64,000 nucleotides of DNA, taken from Pseudomonas yamanorum (GTDB lineage: Bacteria; Pseudomonadota; Gammaproteobacteria; Pseudomonadales; Pseudomonadaceae). The notes under the pieces are model-generated. The model was not told where the DNA came from and ran no database searches. It saw only the letters and a program-made list of their open reading frames with translations. Position 1 is the stretch's first letter, and each line of letters opens with the position of its first letter. The stretch is taken from the NCBI RefSeq assembly GCF_900105735.1, contig NZ_LT629793.1:620001-684000 (forward strand). Direction: 5' to 3'. The position numbers were made by a program, and so were the translations under genes. Positions 8,462 to 17,935 of the stretch are shown here, piece by piece.

Positions 8462-8881
8462 TCAGTCCCGCACCTGGGGCACCGCAAACACCGCATTTGC
8501 CCGCACGACCACCTTCTCCCCGACCTGCACGCTGACCGTGGCAAACGCTATCTGCCGTCCACGCTTGTGGTGCTCCAACCGCACCTCGATCCACTCCCCC
8601 ACTTGCACTGCTCCCAGGTAGTCGAGGGTCATGCTCGCGGTAATCAACGGTAGCGGTGGCTCACTGGAAAACGCCATGGCGTAGCCCATGCCCACATCCG
8701 CCAGGGTGGCCAGCACGCCACCGTGCACGGTACCGCGTCCGTTTGCGTGGCGGTTGTCGGCGCGCAGGCCGATTTCCAGCTGCACCCCTTCGCCACGACT
8801 GTACACCGGGCCAAGCAGGTCCAGGAGTGGGCTACTGCGACGCAGCGGAGCAAAGCCTTCGGGGATGGCATGGGCAGTCAT
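8462..8881 (-). CDS. PaaI-family hotdog thioesterase
   Basis: A 139-residue single hotdog-fold protein, expected to hydrolyse acyl- or aryl-CoA thioesters as a cytoplasmic tetramer. The diagnostic stretch is GRGTVHGGVLATLADVGMGYA, with the conserved HGG and the catalytic Asp in LAD. SMTLDYLGAVQVGEWIEV forms the following strands. The frame extends 22 codons upstream, but the ATG at 8881 has GGAAG 8 bases before it and is taken as the start. It converges on the thiolase operon across a shared terminator. The substrate cannot be told. Confidence 0.88.
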   Translation of the reverse strand: MTAHAIPEGFAPLRRSSPLLDLLGPVYSRGEGVQLEIGLRADNRHANGRGTVHGGVLATLADVGMGYAMAFSSEPPLPLITASMTLDYLGAVQVGEWIEVRLEHHKRGRQIAFATVSVQVGEKVVVRANAVFAVPQVRD

Positions 8882-8974
8882 GTCAGGTTCTTCCTTGGGG
8901 ACAAGGCTGGAGGTGTATCCCACCGCAGCCATCCGGACCATCAACATCAGCCCGGTAAATCCCCGGTAATAAGC

Positions 8975-10060
8975 CTAACGCTTCATGCAACGCTGATAAC
9001 GCTCGTCCACGCGCTTGGCGAACCAGGCGGTGGTGAGGTTGCGGGTGATCTTCGGGCTTTTCAGCACGATGCCCGGCAAGATGGCTCGCGGCACCGGTTT
9101 GCCGGCGGCCTTGTCGGCTAGGGCGAACACACGCTGGTACAGGGTGGTATCTTCAAAATCCAGGCGCTCACCCTGCTCCAGCTGGCTGCGGATGCTCGGG
9201 TTGCGCATGTCCAGCGCCTTGCCAAGGGAACGCACCGCCAACTCGGTGGTGCCTGGCAGGAACGAGCCGTAGTTGATCAAGTCGCCGTCCAGCGCCAGCG
9301 TGGTACCCGAGACCCGACTGACCGCCGCCTGGAATGCCGCATTGCGGCTGGCGTACCAACCGGCATTGAAGTCGGCGAAGCGGAACAGCATCTGGTCGTA
9401 ATGCACCGGGTAGCCCAGCAAATGGGTGATGCCAAAGTACATGCCGCCTCGACGGGTAAACACTTCCCGACGAATGCTGCCATCCACGGTGTAGGGATAA
9501 TCCCGGGCCTGCTTTTGTGCGAAGTCGATGCTGACCTGCATCGGGCCTGCGGTATGCACCGGGTTGAAGCCGCCAAACAGGGTATTGCCCAAGGGCACGA
9601 CGCTGATGAAGTCGTCAAAGATCCCACTCAAATCCCGCTCGGTACGCGCAGCACTCAAGCGCTCCGCGTAGGACTTGCCCGTAGGCGAGCGCAGTTGCAG
9701 CGCCGTGCGCACCAGCACCGCCGGCACGTGGACTTTAGCGGCGCGGCGCAGGATTTCGTCCTGGGCGATCTTGCCCATGTTCGGCACCGGCGGGTCAACC
9801 TGATAGGTGGACTCCTGCTCGGTCACGGCCAATACCGCGCAGATGTTTTCCGTGCTGGGGTAGATTTTCTGCGTATTGAAGGCGGTGTAGATGTCCTGGG
9901 CCCAGCCGCCACGATCCGGCACGCTGGCCGGCATCAGCCGCACGATCTGCGCCTTTACCTCGGCTTCGCTGCGCTCGGGCAATTGCTGGGTGCGCTGGCT
10001 GGAGCAGCCGGCCAGCACCAGCAAGGTGGTCAGGCACAGGATCAGGCGGGACGAATGCAT
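8975..10060 (-). CDS. DUF1615 family lipoprotein
   Basis: A 361-residue exported lipoprotein. The signal peptide MHSSRLILCLTTLLVLAGCS has a lipobox LAGC with the modified cysteine at residue 19. The remainder matches what I know as the DUF1615 family: a predicted periplasmic domain with GGWAQDIYTAFNT, EQESTYQVDPPVP (a lysozyme-like EQES start) and AGPMQVSIDFAQ. The combination resembles a lytic transglycosylase-type fold, which is inference. The frame continues 39 codons upstream, but the ATG at 10060 has AAGGAAG before it and begins the signal peptide. Confidence 0.82.
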   Translation of the reverse strand: MHSSRLILCLTTLLVLAGCSSQRTQQLPERSEAEVKAQIVRLMPASVPDRGGWAQDIYTAFNTQKIYPSTENICAVLAVTEQESTYQVDPPVPNMGKIAQDEILRRAAKVHVPAVLVRTALQLRSPTGKSYAERLSAARTERDLSGIFDDFISVVPLGNTLFGGFNPVHTAGPMQVSIDFAQKQARDYPYTVDGSIRREVFTRRGGMYFGITHLLGYPVHYDQMLFRFADFNAGWYASRNAAFQAAVSRVSGTTLALDGDLINYGSFLPGTTELAVRSLGKALDMRNPSIRSQLEQGERLDFEDTTLYQRVFALADKAAGKPVPRAILPGIVLKSPKITRNLTTAWFAKRVDERYQRCMKR

Positions 10061-10206
10061 GGGGCTTCCTTGGGTGACGATGGGCCAGTCTTGGCAGATA
10101 TCGACCGGTAAGTCTAACCGGGGTTCGCCGACCTGCTGCTCTCGCCAAAAAAACCAGGACGTGAAAGGATCAGACACCCGTCGTTCCTACAAGGAGTTTG
10201 GATGCC

Positions 10207-10821
10207 ATGCTTAGCCTGAACTTTCTGATCACCTGCCTGATCGTCGTGCTGATTCCCGGCACCGGCGTCATCTTCACCGTGTCCACCGGACTGACCGCCG
10301 GCAAGCGCGCCAGTGTGTTCGCCGCCCTGGGCTGCACCGCCGGGATCGTCCCGCACTTGTTGGCCTCGGTACTTGGCCTGTCCGCCCTGCTGCACACCAG
10401 TGCCCTGGCGTTCGAAGCCCTGAAGTATGCCGGCGCCGCCTACTTGCTGTACCTCGCCTACGCCACCTGGCGGGACCGCTCGGCCTTTGCCATGAACGAC
10501 GCACCGACGATTTCCAGCGCCCGTAGCCTGATCGTGCGGGGCCTGTTGCTGAATATCCTGAACCCCAAGCTGACGATTTTCTTCCTGGCGTTCCTGCCGC
10601 AATTCGTCACCCCGGGCACGAGCGCACCCGCCCTGCAAATGCTGTTGCTGAGCAGTGTGTTCATGGCGATGACGTTTGCGGTGTTTGTTATTTATGGCCT
10701 GCTGGCCAATGTGTTCCGCCGCGCGGTGATCGAATCGCCACGCGTGCAGAACTGGCTGCGCCGCAGTTTTGCCGCGGCGTTTGCGGGGTTGGGGCTGAAC
10801 CTGGCGTTTGCCCAGCGCTAA
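10207..10821 (+). CDS. LysE/RhtB-family amino acid exporter
   Basis: Inner-membrane protein of 204 residues with about six hydrophobic segments. The N-terminus MLSLNFLITCLIVVLIPGTG and the following GLTAGKRASVFAALGCTAGI form the LysE-family signature, and LNILNPKLTIFFLAFLPQFV is the second conserved block. It should export an amino acid or homoserine-lactone-like solute. A TTG three codons upstream is possible, but the ATG at 10207 sits 10 bases after AAGGAG. It is divergent from the DUF1615 lipoprotein gene. Confidence 0.88.
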   Translation: MLSLNFLITCLIVVLIPGTGVIFTVSTGLTAGKRASVFAALGCTAGIVPHLLASVLGLSALLHTSALAFEALKYAGAAYLLYLAYATWRDRSAFAMNDAPTISSARSLIVRGLLLNILNPKLTIFFLAFLPQFVTPGTSAPALQMLLLSSVFMAMTFAVFVIYGLLANVFRRAVIESPRVQNWLRRSFAAAFAGLGLNLAFAQR

Positions 10822-10862
10822 GTTGCAAGCAGCCGCGAACAGGCTCCCTCGCCACAGGTTAC

Positions 10863-11837
10863 TTAGATCCCGGCGAGCGCCAGGTCCATCGCAAAGTAGG
10901 TGAAGATCAAGTCTGCCCCAGCGCGCTTGATCGACCCCAGGGTTTCCCGCACTACGCGGGCTTCATCGATCGCGCCCGCCTGGGCACCGAACTTGATCAT
11001 CGCGTACTCGCCGCTGACCTGGTATGCCGCCACCGGCAAGCGCGAGGCTTCGCGGATGTCGCGGATGATGTCCAGGTACGCGCCGGCCGGTTTGACCATC
11101 AGCGCATCTGCGCCCTCCTGCTCATCCAGCAACGACTCACGCACCGCTTCGCGGCGGTTCATCGGGTTCATCTGATAGCTTTTGCGGTCGCCCTTGAGCG
11201 CGCTGCCGCCGGCTTCGCGGAACGGGCCGTAAAGGGCCGAGGCGAATTTGGTGGAATAGGCCATGATCGGGATATGGCTGAAGCCTGCTTCATCCAGGGC
11301 CCGGCGAATGGCCTGCACCTGCCCATCCATCGCGGCAGACGGCGCGATCACGTCAGCACCGGCACGGGCGGCGGCCACAGCTTGCTTGCCGAGGTTGACC
11401 AGGGTGCGGTCGTTATCGACTTCGGCGCCGTGCATCACGCCGCAATGGCCGTGGTCGGTGTACTCGCAGAAACAGGTGTCGGACATCACGATCATTTCCG
11501 GCACCGCGTCCTTGATGATCGAGGACATGCGCGACACCAGGCCACGTTCTTGCCAGGTGTCGCTGCCGGAGGCGTCCAGGTGGTGGGACACACCGAAGGT
11601 CATCACCGACTTGATCCCGGCTTTCGCATAGCGCTCGATCTCGCCGGCCAGCTTCGACTCGGGAATGCGCTGCACCCCGGGCATGCTGGTGATCGGTACG
11701 AAGTCGTCGATTTCTTCTTCAACGAAGATTGGCAGCACCAGGTCATTAAGGGTGAATTCGGTTTCCTGGAACAGGCCACGCAACTCCGCAGAGCGGCGCA
11801 GGCGGCGTGGACGGGCTTCGGGGAACTGGCTGGACAT
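10863..11837 (-). CDS. hemB: Porphobilinogen synthase (delta-aminolevulinate dehydratase), zinc type
   Basis: Enzyme of 324 residues that condenses two 5-aminolevulinate molecules to porphobilinogen in haem synthesis. The active-site lysines are in STKFAS (K197) and MVKPAG (K249). The metal site reads [14 protein letters not shown] with cysteines 122, 124 and 132, the three-Cys zinc site of the E. coli enzyme. The main HemB of P. aeruginosa is instead a Mg-dependent protein with Asp in these places. Length and sequence are E. coli-like throughout. It is therefore probably a second hemB in this genome. It stands alone between a LysE exporter and a PhzF gene. Confidence 0.93.
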   Translation of the reverse strand: MSSQFPEARPRRLRRSAELRGLFQETEFTLNDLVLPIFVEEEIDDFVPITSMPGVQRIPESKLAGEIERYAKAGIKSVMTFGVSHHLDASGSDTWQERGLVSRMSSIIKDAVPEMIVMSDTCFCEYTDHGHCGVMHGAEVDNDRTLVNLGKQAVAAARAGADVIAPSAAMDGQVQAIRRALDEAGFSHIPIMAYSTKFASALYGPFREAGGSALKGDRKSYQMNPMNRREAVRESLLDEQEGADALMVKPAGAYLDIIRDIREASRLPVAAYQVSGEYAMIKFGAQAGAIDEARVVRETLGSIKRAGADLIFTYFAMDLALAGI

Positions 11838-11960
11838 TGATGCTCCTGAAAAAGGCAGGCCGAAAAAACATAGGGGCGAAAGCTTATGCCTCGTGCACCG
11901 CAGAGCACAAACGCCAAGTGCAGAACAGTTTATTGCAGACCCGGTAACAATTGCATTGAT

Positions 11961-12803
11961 CTAGAGCTGTAGACGTCCGTCAATGCAAACGGCAACCGCA
12001 CCGCCGACCCAGATTTCCTCGCCATGCTGTTCGACGCGGATGCGCCCGGCGCGGCCCATGGCGGTGCCCTGGCTGACCACATAGCGGCTGGGCGCCAGGC
12101 CTTCCCCCAGCAGCCACTGGGCAACACCGGCGTTCAGGCTGCCGGTGGCCGGGTCTTCCGGGGCTCCATCGCCGGCAATAAAGGCCCGCACTTCAAATTG
12201 CGCCTCGTCACCGTCCCGCCTGGGGCTCCACGGGGCGATCACGCCCACGGCCAGCCCTTGCAACTGCGAGTAATCCGGACGCAGCGCCAGTACCTGTTCC
12301 CGGTCCTCCAGCATGACCGCCAGCCAACCCGCACCGTTATCCACCCACTGGCTACGCAAAATCGCCCCGGGTTCAAGGCCCAACCCCCGCCGCACGCGCT
12401 CAATCAACTCACTCTCCAGCGGGCCGGCGCGCAGCAGCGGTGGCGCGATAAATGCCAGTTCACCTCCCTGGCGACGGATGCGCACCAGGCCGATTTCACA
12501 CTCCTGGATGATCTCCTCGCCAGCGGGTTGGCCACCGGCCTGCAGCCAGGCATGGCAACTGCCGAGGGTCGGATGGCCGGCAAATGGCAATTCCTGCAGG
12601 GTGGTAAAAATTCTTACTCGGTAGTCTGCCCGTGGATCACGGGGCTTGAGCAAGAATGTGGTTTCACTGAGGTTGGTCCAGTTGGCGAAATCCGCCATTT
12701 GCTGGTCGCTCAGGCTGTCGGCGCCCAGCACCACGGCCAGCGGGTTGCCCTTGAGGGCCACGCCGCTGAAAACGTCCAGTTGTTTGAAATCGAAAGAGGC
12801 CAT
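11961..12803 (-). CDS. PhzF-family isomerase/epimerase
   Basis: A 280-residue cytoplasmic protein of the diaminopimelate-epimerase fold. The N-terminal signature is FDFKQLDVFSGVALKGNPLAVV, with NLSETTFLL and LPFAGHPTLGSCHA forming the catalytic region. The second half carries EDPATGSLNAGVAQWL. The family includes the phenazine enzyme PhzF, but no phenazine genes are near, so the substrate is unknown. The frame is open 48 codons upstream through the end of the GST gene; the ATG at 12803, eight bases after the GST stop, is used. The two genes look like one transcript. Confidence 0.88.
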   Translation of the reverse strand: MASFDFKQLDVFSGVALKGNPLAVVLGADSLSDQQMADFANWTNLSETTFLLKPRDPRADYRVRIFTTLQELPFAGHPTLGSCHAWLQAGGQPAGEEIIQECEIGLVRIRRQGGELAFIAPPLLRAGPLESELIERVRRGLGLEPGAILRSQWVDNGAGWLAVMLEDREQVLALRPDYSQLQGLAVGVIAPWSPRRDGDEAQFEVRAFIAGDGAPEDPATGSLNAGVAQWLLGEGLAPSRYVVSQGTAMGRAGRIRVEQHGEEIWVGGAVAVCIDGRLQL

Positions 12804-12811
12804 GCCGGTCC

Positions 12812-13510
12812 TTATGCTGGAATGCTCAAGCCACGGATCACCGCTGGCCGGGCGACGAACCCGTCCAGGGCCCGCAGTACGTTCGGGAAGTCGGTAATGC
12901 CCACCAGGTCGCCGGACTCGTAGAAGCCAATCAGGTTGCGCACCCACGGGAAGGTGGCGATGTCGGCGATGCTGTACTCGTCACCCATGATCCAGGTGCG
13001 GCCCAGCAGGCGTTTCTCCAGCACCTCCAGCAGGCGGCGAGACTCGGCGACATAGCGGTCACGCGGGCGTTTATCCTCATAGGCCGCGCCGGCGAATTTG
13101 TTGAAGAACCCCACCTGGCCGAACATCGGCCCGATACCGGCCATCTGGAACATGAGCCACTGGATCGTCTCGTAACGCATTGCCGGGTCTTCGGGCAGCA
13201 ATTCGCCGCTCTTCTCGGCAAGGTAAATGAGGATCGCGCCCGACTCGAACAACCCAAGCGCCTGTCCGCCGGGGCCATGGGGGTCGATGATCGCCGGAAT
13301 CTTGTTGTTGGGGTTCAGCGACAGGAATTCGGCGGAGAGCTGGTCCTGGGTCTCGAAGCTGACCTTGTGCGCCTCGTAAGGCAGCCCGAGTTCCTCCAGC
13401 ATGATCGACACCTTCACCCCGTTGGGCGTCGGCAAAGAGTAGAGCTGCAGGCGCTCGGGATGCCGGGCTGGCCATTTGGCGGTGATGGGGAAGTCTGAAA
13501 GTGAGTTCAT
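12812..13510 (-). CDS. Glutathione S-transferase (YfcG/Ure2-like)
   Basis: Cytosolic GST of 232 residues. The thioredoxin-like N-domain has LQLYSLPTPNGVKVSIMLEELGLPYEAH, then LNPNNKIPAI and the glutathione-contacting LFESGAILIYLAE. The C-terminal helical domain includes GDEYSIADIATFPWV, the N-capping box. The TPNG motif in place of a catalytic Tyr/Ser resembles YfcG/YghU-type disulfide-bond oxidoreductases that use glutathione. It precedes phzF with an 8-base gap. A 217-base gap separates it from the divergent phosphatase gene. Confidence 0.9.
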   Translation of the reverse strand: MNSLSDFPITAKWPARHPERLQLYSLPTPNGVKVSIMLEELGLPYEAHKVSFETQDQLSAEFLSLNPNNKIPAIIDPHGPGGQALGLFESGAILIYLAEKSGELLPEDPAMRYETIQWLMFQMAGIGPMFGQVGFFNKFAGAAYEDKRPRDRYVAESRRLLEVLEKRLLGRTWIMGDEYSIADIATFPWVRNLIGFYESGDLVGITDFPNVLRALDGFVARPAVIRGLSIPA

Positions 13511-13727
13511 CGCGCGACTCCTGGTAAAAGTAGGAGAGTAGTGGTTCGGCGTCTCTCGTGCATCCGTCTTAATTCAGCAACATCTACTGGTTAATCTCCT
13601 GCACACGGCAAGGATGCCGCCCCATCTCCCCCACGAAACGAACCAAACTGCCTGGGGAGACTCTTAGAGAGCGCCCGATGGCTGGGCTTGCTTGCCCTGA
13701 ATCCCTGCACCGAGACTTAGAACTTTC

Positions 13728-14429
13728 ATGACCATCAAGCCTCTGTGCCTTGCGAAACGCTTCAAACGCTACTCCTACATCCTGCTGCCGGTATTACTGG
13801 TGAGCACCGCAGTCGGCCTTACCCTGGAATCCCGGATCAGCCGCGCCCAGCAAGTCGACGGTGTGCAAACCCTGGTGTTCCTGCGCCACGGCGAAAAACC
13901 GGCCGGCGGCCTTGGCCAACTCAATTGCCAGGGACTGAACCGTGCCATGAACCTGGCCACCGTCCTGCCGGAAAAATTCGGCAAGGCCAACTTCGTGTTC
14001 GCGCCCAACCCGACCCGCAATGTCGAGGAAGGAGAGAAAGACAACTCCTACAGCTACATCCGCCCATTGATGACCATCAGCCCCAGCGCCATCAAGCTCG
14101 GGTTGCCGGTGAACATCAAGTTTTCGGCCAATGACACCAGCGCTCTTGCTGACGAACTGGTGGAAGACAAGTACCACAACGCCATCATCTATACCGCCTG
14201 GTCCCACGGCTACCTGCCGGACCTGATCAACAAGGTGGCGAGTGAAGCGGTGGGTGAAAAACACGTGATTACCGACGATTGGTCCGGCAGTGATTTCGAT
14301 ACCTTGTATGTGTTGACCCTGACCTGGCACAACGGCAAGGCCACGATGCTGAGCCGCAATTACAAGCAAGGGCTGGATAACGGTCAGCAGACTTGCCCGG
14401 AAGCCACACAGGTGAGTGCCGATATTTAG
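13728..14429 (+). CDS. Membrane-anchored histidine phosphatase family protein
   Basis: A 233-residue protein with a hydrophobic N-terminal segment (about residues 17-33, a signal anchor) and a histidine-phosphatase domain facing the periplasm. The phosphohistidine motif is VFLRHGEKP (R53, H54), and a second candidate catalytic His lies in YTAWSHGYLPD near residue 165. The domain is smaller than in phytases, and the substrate is unknown. The ATG at 13728 lacks a clear ribosome site. The metal permease gene follows after 50 bases on the same strand. Confidence 0.8.
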   Translation: MTIKPLCLAKRFKRYSYILLPVLLVSTAVGLTLESRISRAQQVDGVQTLVFLRHGEKPAGGLGQLNCQGLNRAMNLATVLPEKFGKANFVFAPNPTRNVEEGEKDNSYSYIRPLMTISPSAIKLGLPVNIKFSANDTSALADELVEDKYHNAIIYTAWSHGYLPDLINKVASEAVGEKHVITDDWSGSDFDTLYVLTLTWHNGKATMLSRNYKQGLDNGQQTCPEATQVSADI

Positions 14430-14479
14430 GTCCCACAGCGTATGATGCTGCGCTATTGACTCATCTGCGGATCATCGAC

Positions 14480-15535
14480 ATGTCCAACCTCTCCTCCACC
14501 CAGCCCGCCCGGGGCTGGTCCTTCTGGTGGAAACCAGCGCTGTTCCTGCTGGTGGCTTGCATCGGCCTCTACTACGTGAAGTGGTCGCCCTACTACGCCA
14601 AAGCGTTTATCGCGGCGGACAACCACAGCATCGGCGCCTCAATTCTCAACGACCAGCAAAGCGCGCCACTGGCCGCCGCGTTGGCCTATGCCCAGGTGTA
14701 TTTCCTGGCGATCTGGAAGGCTGCGGTGCTGGCGGTCATTCTCGGCTCATTGCTGCAGGTGCTGATCCCCCGAGACTGGCTGTTGCGCCTGTTTGGTCGC
14801 GCCGGCCTGGGTTCCACCCTGCGTGGCGGGCTATTCGCCTTGCCGGGGATGATGTGCAGTTGCTGCGCCGCTCCGGTGGCGGCCGGTATGCGTCGGCAGA
14901 AGGTCTCGGTGGGCGCGGCGTTGGCGTTCTGGATTGCCAACCCGGTGCTGAACCCGGCGACGCTGGTGTTCATGGGCTTTGTGCTGGGCTGGGGCTTTAC
15001 CGCGCTGCGGTTGGTGGCCGGGATCGTGCTGGTGGTCGGTGTGTCGCTGGTGGCGCAGCGCATCGCGCGGCCAGAGCAGGTACCGGAAGCCGCGCTCGAC
15101 GCCGTGGCCCAGGCCAGCCTCACCGAAACCGAACCGTTCCTGACCCGCTGGCTGCGCACCCTGTGGCAGCTGTTCTGGAGCACGATTCCGGTGTACATCC
15201 TGGCGGTGCTGATCCTCGGCGCGGCGCGGGTCTGGCTGTTTCCCCACGTTGACGGCGCCATGGCCAACAGCCTGGTGTGGCTGGTGCCGCTGGCGATTGT
15301 CGGCACGTTGTTCGTGATTCCGACCGCCGCCGAAATCCCCATCGTGCAGACCATGATGACCCTCGGCATGGGCACCGGCCCGGCCGTGGCCTTGCTGATG
15401 ACCCTGCCGAGCGTGAGCCTGCCATCGCTGCTGATGCTGCGTAAGGACTTCGATGCGCGGGTGCTGGTGACCGTGGCCGGGCTGACGATGCTGATGGGGG
15501 TGGTGTGTGGGCTGATCGGGGCGTTTATCCTGTAG
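14480..15535 (+). CDS. Permease of the ArsP/DUF318 (SO_0444-like metal efflux) family
   Basis: Inner-membrane protein of 351 residues with eight or more hydrophobic segments. The signature is GLFALPGMMCSCCAAPVAAG, a Cys-rich membrane motif, then AALAFWIANPVLNPATLVFMGF. It is repeated in the second half as VIPTAAEIPIVQTMM and LPSVSLPSLLMLRKDF. Related permeases export arsenicals or soft metals; the CSCC motif fits a soft-metal role, which is inference. The frame is open 29 codons upstream, overlapping the phosphatase gene, but MSNLSSTQPARG at 14480 is the likely start. A REP doublet follows. Confidence 0.83.
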   Translation: MSNLSSTQPARGWSFWWKPALFLLVACIGLYYVKWSPYYAKAFIAADNHSIGASILNDQQSAPLAAALAYAQVYFLAIWKAAVLAVILGSLLQVLIPRDWLLRLFGRAGLGSTLRGGLFALPGMMCSCCAAPVAAGMRRQKVSVGAALAFWIANPVLNPATLVFMGFVLGWGFTALRLVAGIVLVVGVSLVAQRIARPEQVPEAALDAVAQASLTETEPFLTRWLRTLWQLFWSTIPVYILAVLILGAARVWLFPHVDGAMANSLVWLVPLAIVGTLFVIPTAAEIPIVQTMMTLGMGTGPAVALLMTLPSVSLPSLLMLRKDFDARVLVTVAGLTMLMGVVCGLIGAFIL

Positions 15536-15554
15536 TGATTGGGTGAATTCGAGG

Positions 15555-15648
15555 GCCTCTTCGCGAGCAAGCCCGCTCCCACATGTTGACTGCATTCCTA
15601 CAGGATAAATGCGGTCGAATGTGGGAGCGGGCTTGCTCGCGAAAGGGC
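15555..15648. repeat. REP doublet (REPIN-like)
   Basis: The left arm (TTCGCGAGCAAGCCCGCTCC from 15560) and right arm (TGTGGGAGCGGGCTTGCTCG from 15620) are complementary and flank about 36 bases. It fills the gap between the converging permease and selU genes. Confidence 0.85.
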
Positions 15649-15664
15649 CGGCCAACTCAATCAA

Positions 15665-16768
15665 TTACTTACGCCGAGCGAGCCTGTCCCGGAAATACTC
15701 CACCACCGCCGCTTGCTCTCCCGCAAACTCGATGCGTGCGCCTTTGCTTTCCCGCTGGAACGCATACATCGGGTCGTAGTACTCACGCAACAGCCCTTCG
15801 ATCCAGCCGCGGTGCAAATCCACCGCGCCGCTGCGGGCTTGCTCTGCCAATGCGCCCTGCATGATCGCGTGCAACCGCGCAAACCGCTCGCCGCCCAGGC
15901 GCTTGTGGATATTGCCCAGGCTCTGGGTCAGGCGTTCGGCAAACAGTTCCTGGCCGGTCTCGCCAAACACCGTGACAAACTCAGCGCAAAGGTCCACCAC
16001 GTAATCCTTCAGGATGCGCTCCACGCGGCCTTCAACGCTGTCTTCCAGCCAGACCATCGGAAAGCCCTGCATGCCCTTGTGCAAGGGTAATGGCAGGGCG
16101 CAGCTGCCGATCATGCGGCTCTCATCCTCGACCACGAACTGCTCGATACCGGCGGCACGCTTTTTCAGCAGGTCCACCGCCAGGCGGTTTTCGAAGTCGA
16201 TGTTGGAGGGTTGCGCCGTGGCGCGCTTGCCGAAGCTGGAACCGCGATGGTTGGCGTGGCCTTCCAGGTCCAGGGCGTTGTTCAACTGGCCGAGCACTTC
16301 GGTCTTGCCGGTGCCGGTCATGCCGCCCAGCAATACGAAGTCGCATTGCGCGGTCGCGCTTTCAACGGTGTCAAGCAGGAAGGTGCGCATGGCCTTGTAG
16401 CCACCGCCCACTCGCGGATAGTCGATACCCGCCTCGGTTTTCAACCATTGCTGGGCAATCTGCGAACGCATCCCGCCGCGAAAGCAGTACAGCAGACCGT
16501 CCGGATGGGCCTGGGCAAAACGCGCCCAGTGTTCGATACGTTCGGCCTTGATTGCCCCGGACACCAGTTCGTGACCGAGGACAATGGCCGCCTGCTGGCC
16601 TTGCTGCTTGTAACAGGTGCCCACCCGTTCGCGCTCGTCGTCGGTCATCAACGGCAGGTTGATCACCCCGGGGAACGCGCCCTTGGTGAACTCGATCGGC
16701 GCGCGGGTATCCATCATCGGCCGGTCGTTGAGAAAGATATCGCGGTAATCGGTGATGTCGATGGGCAT
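15665..16768 (-). CDS. selU: tRNA 2-selenouridine synthase
   Basis: SelU/MnmH (367 residues) replaces the sulfur of 2-thiouridine at the tRNA wobble position with selenium, via a geranylated intermediate. The N-terminal rhodanese domain has DTRAPIEF and the catalytic cysteine in [11 protein letters not shown] (C95). It is followed by a P-loop, GMTGTGKT (149-156). The start codon overlaps the selD stop by one base (ATGA), with GAGGTG placed inside the end of selD. SelD supplies its selenophosphate, so the pair is a functional operon. Also known as ybbB/mnmH. Confidence 0.95.
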   Translation of the reverse strand: MPIDITDYRDIFLNDRPMMDTRAPIEFTKGAFPGVINLPLMTDDERERVGTCYKQQGQQAAIVLGHELVSGAIKAERIEHWARFAQAHPDGLLYCFRGGMRSQIAQQWLKTEAGIDYPRVGGGYKAMRTFLLDTVESATAQCDFVLLGGMTGTGKTEVLGQLNNALDLEGHANHRGSSFGKRATAQPSNIDFENRLAVDLLKKRAAGIEQFVVEDESRMIGSCALPLPLHKGMQGFPMVWLEDSVEGRVERILKDYVVDLCAEFVTVFGETGQELFAERLTQSLGNIHKRLGGERFARLHAIMQGALAEQARSGAVDLHRGWIEGLLREYYDPMYAFQRESKGARIEFAGEQAAVVEYFRDRLARRK

Positions 16769-17802
16769 CAGAACACCTCTACCGCGTTGGTCTGTCGCTC
16801 AACCAGTTCGCCGATGGGTTCAAGGTTCAGGCCCAGTTCCGCCGCCACGGCAAGGAATTCGGCATTGCCTTCGGGCGTGACCGCCACCAGCAGGCCGCCG
16901 CTGGTTTGCGGGTCGCACAGCACGCGTTTGTGCAGTTCGTTCAGGCGCCCCAGCTTGCTGGCGTAGCTGTCGAAGTTGCGCAAGGTGCCGCCAGGCACGC
17001 AGCCCTGCTCCAGGTAGTACTCAACCCCGGGCAGGCGTGGGACTTTTTCGTATTCGATGCGGGCAGTCACATTGCTGCCGTCGGCCATTTCCACCAGATG
17101 GCCCAACAGGCCGAAACCGGTGACGTCGGTCATGGCCGTCACACCGGCCAGTTTGCCGAAACGGCTGCCGGGCTTGTTGAGGGTGCACATCCAGTCACGG
17201 GCCAGGCCCACATCGGCTTCGCGCAGCTTGCCCTTCTTTTCGGCGGTGGTGAGGATACCGATGCCCAAGGGTTTGGTCAGGTACAGCTGACAACCGGCGG
17301 TGGCGGTGTCATTGCGCTTCATGTGGCGTTTTTCTACCAGCCCGGTGACGGCCAGACCGAAGATCGGCTCGGGGGCGTCGATGGAGTGGCCACCGGCCAG
17401 GGGAATCCCGGCAGCGTCACACACGGAACGACCGCCGCGAATCACTTCCCGGGCAATTTCCGGGGCCAGCACGTTGACCGGCCAGCCGAGAATCGCGATG
17501 GCCATCAACGGATCGCCGCCCATGGCGTAGATATCGCTGATGGCGTTGGTGGCGGCAATACGGCCGAAGTCGAAGGGATCATCGACAATCGGCATGAAAA
17601 AATCGGTGGTAGACACCACGCCGCGCTCGTCGTCGATGGCATATACAGCAGCGTCATCACGGGAGGCGTTGCCTACCCACAGCTTGGGGTCAAGGTTTTG
17701 CGCACCGCTGCCGGCAAGGATCACTTCCAGCACCTGAGGTGAAATCTTGCAACCGCAACCAGCACCGTGGCTGTATTGGGTCAGGCGAATTGGCTCGTTC
17801 AT
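16768..17802 (-). CDS. selD: Selenide, water dikinase (selenophosphate synthetase)
   Basis: SelD of 344 residues makes selenophosphate from selenide and ATP. The N-terminal catalytic motif is GAGCGCKIS with C16, C18 and K19; a cysteine, not selenocysteine, occupies the active site. [29 protein letters not shown] and [14 protein letters not shown] are family landmarks. GAGGTG lies five bases before the ATG. It is the first gene of the selD-selU pair. No selenoprotein synthesis genes (selA, selB, selC) are in the window, so here it demonstrably serves tRNA modification. Confidence 0.95.
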   Translation of the reverse strand: MNEPIRLTQYSHGAGCGCKISPQVLEVILAGSGAQNLDPKLWVGNASRDDAAVYAIDDERGVVSTTDFFMPIVDDPFDFGRIAATNAISDIYAMGGDPLMAIAILGWPVNVLAPEIAREVIRGGRSVCDAAGIPLAGGHSIDAPEPIFGLAVTGLVEKRHMKRNDTATAGCQLYLTKPLGIGILTTAEKKGKLREADVGLARDWMCTLNKPGSRFGKLAGVTAMTDVTGFGLLGHLVEMADGSNVTARIEYEKVPRLPGVEYYLEQGCVPGGTLRNFDSYASKLGRLNELHKRVLCDPQTSGGLLVAVTPEGNAEFLAVAAELGLNLEPIGELVERQTNAVEVF

Positions 17803-17886
17803 GAAGGCACCTCAAAACGTCAAGGCGAAGAATCTTAACAGACGACTCCTACATACATGGACGATTCAGCGGGAACCAGGCAGCAA

Positions 17887-17924
17887 AAAGGCCGGCTGGG
17901 CTCTGATGAGCGCAGCCGGCCTTT
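17887..17924 (-). terminator. Rho-independent terminator after terC
   Basis: AAAGGCCGGCTG (17887-17898) pairs with CAGCCGGCCTTT (17913-17924) around a 14-base loop. On the minus strand it is followed by a run of T (plus-strand A at 17885-17889), so it ends the lipoprotein-terC transcript. Confidence 0.85.
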
Positions 17925-17935
17925 CTTGACAGCGT

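Noticed and set aside
12804..12947. N-terminal extension of the PhzF frame into the GST gene
   Set aside because: The 48 extra codons lie inside the end of the GST coding sequence in another frame; the protein fold starts at MASFDFKQLDVF.
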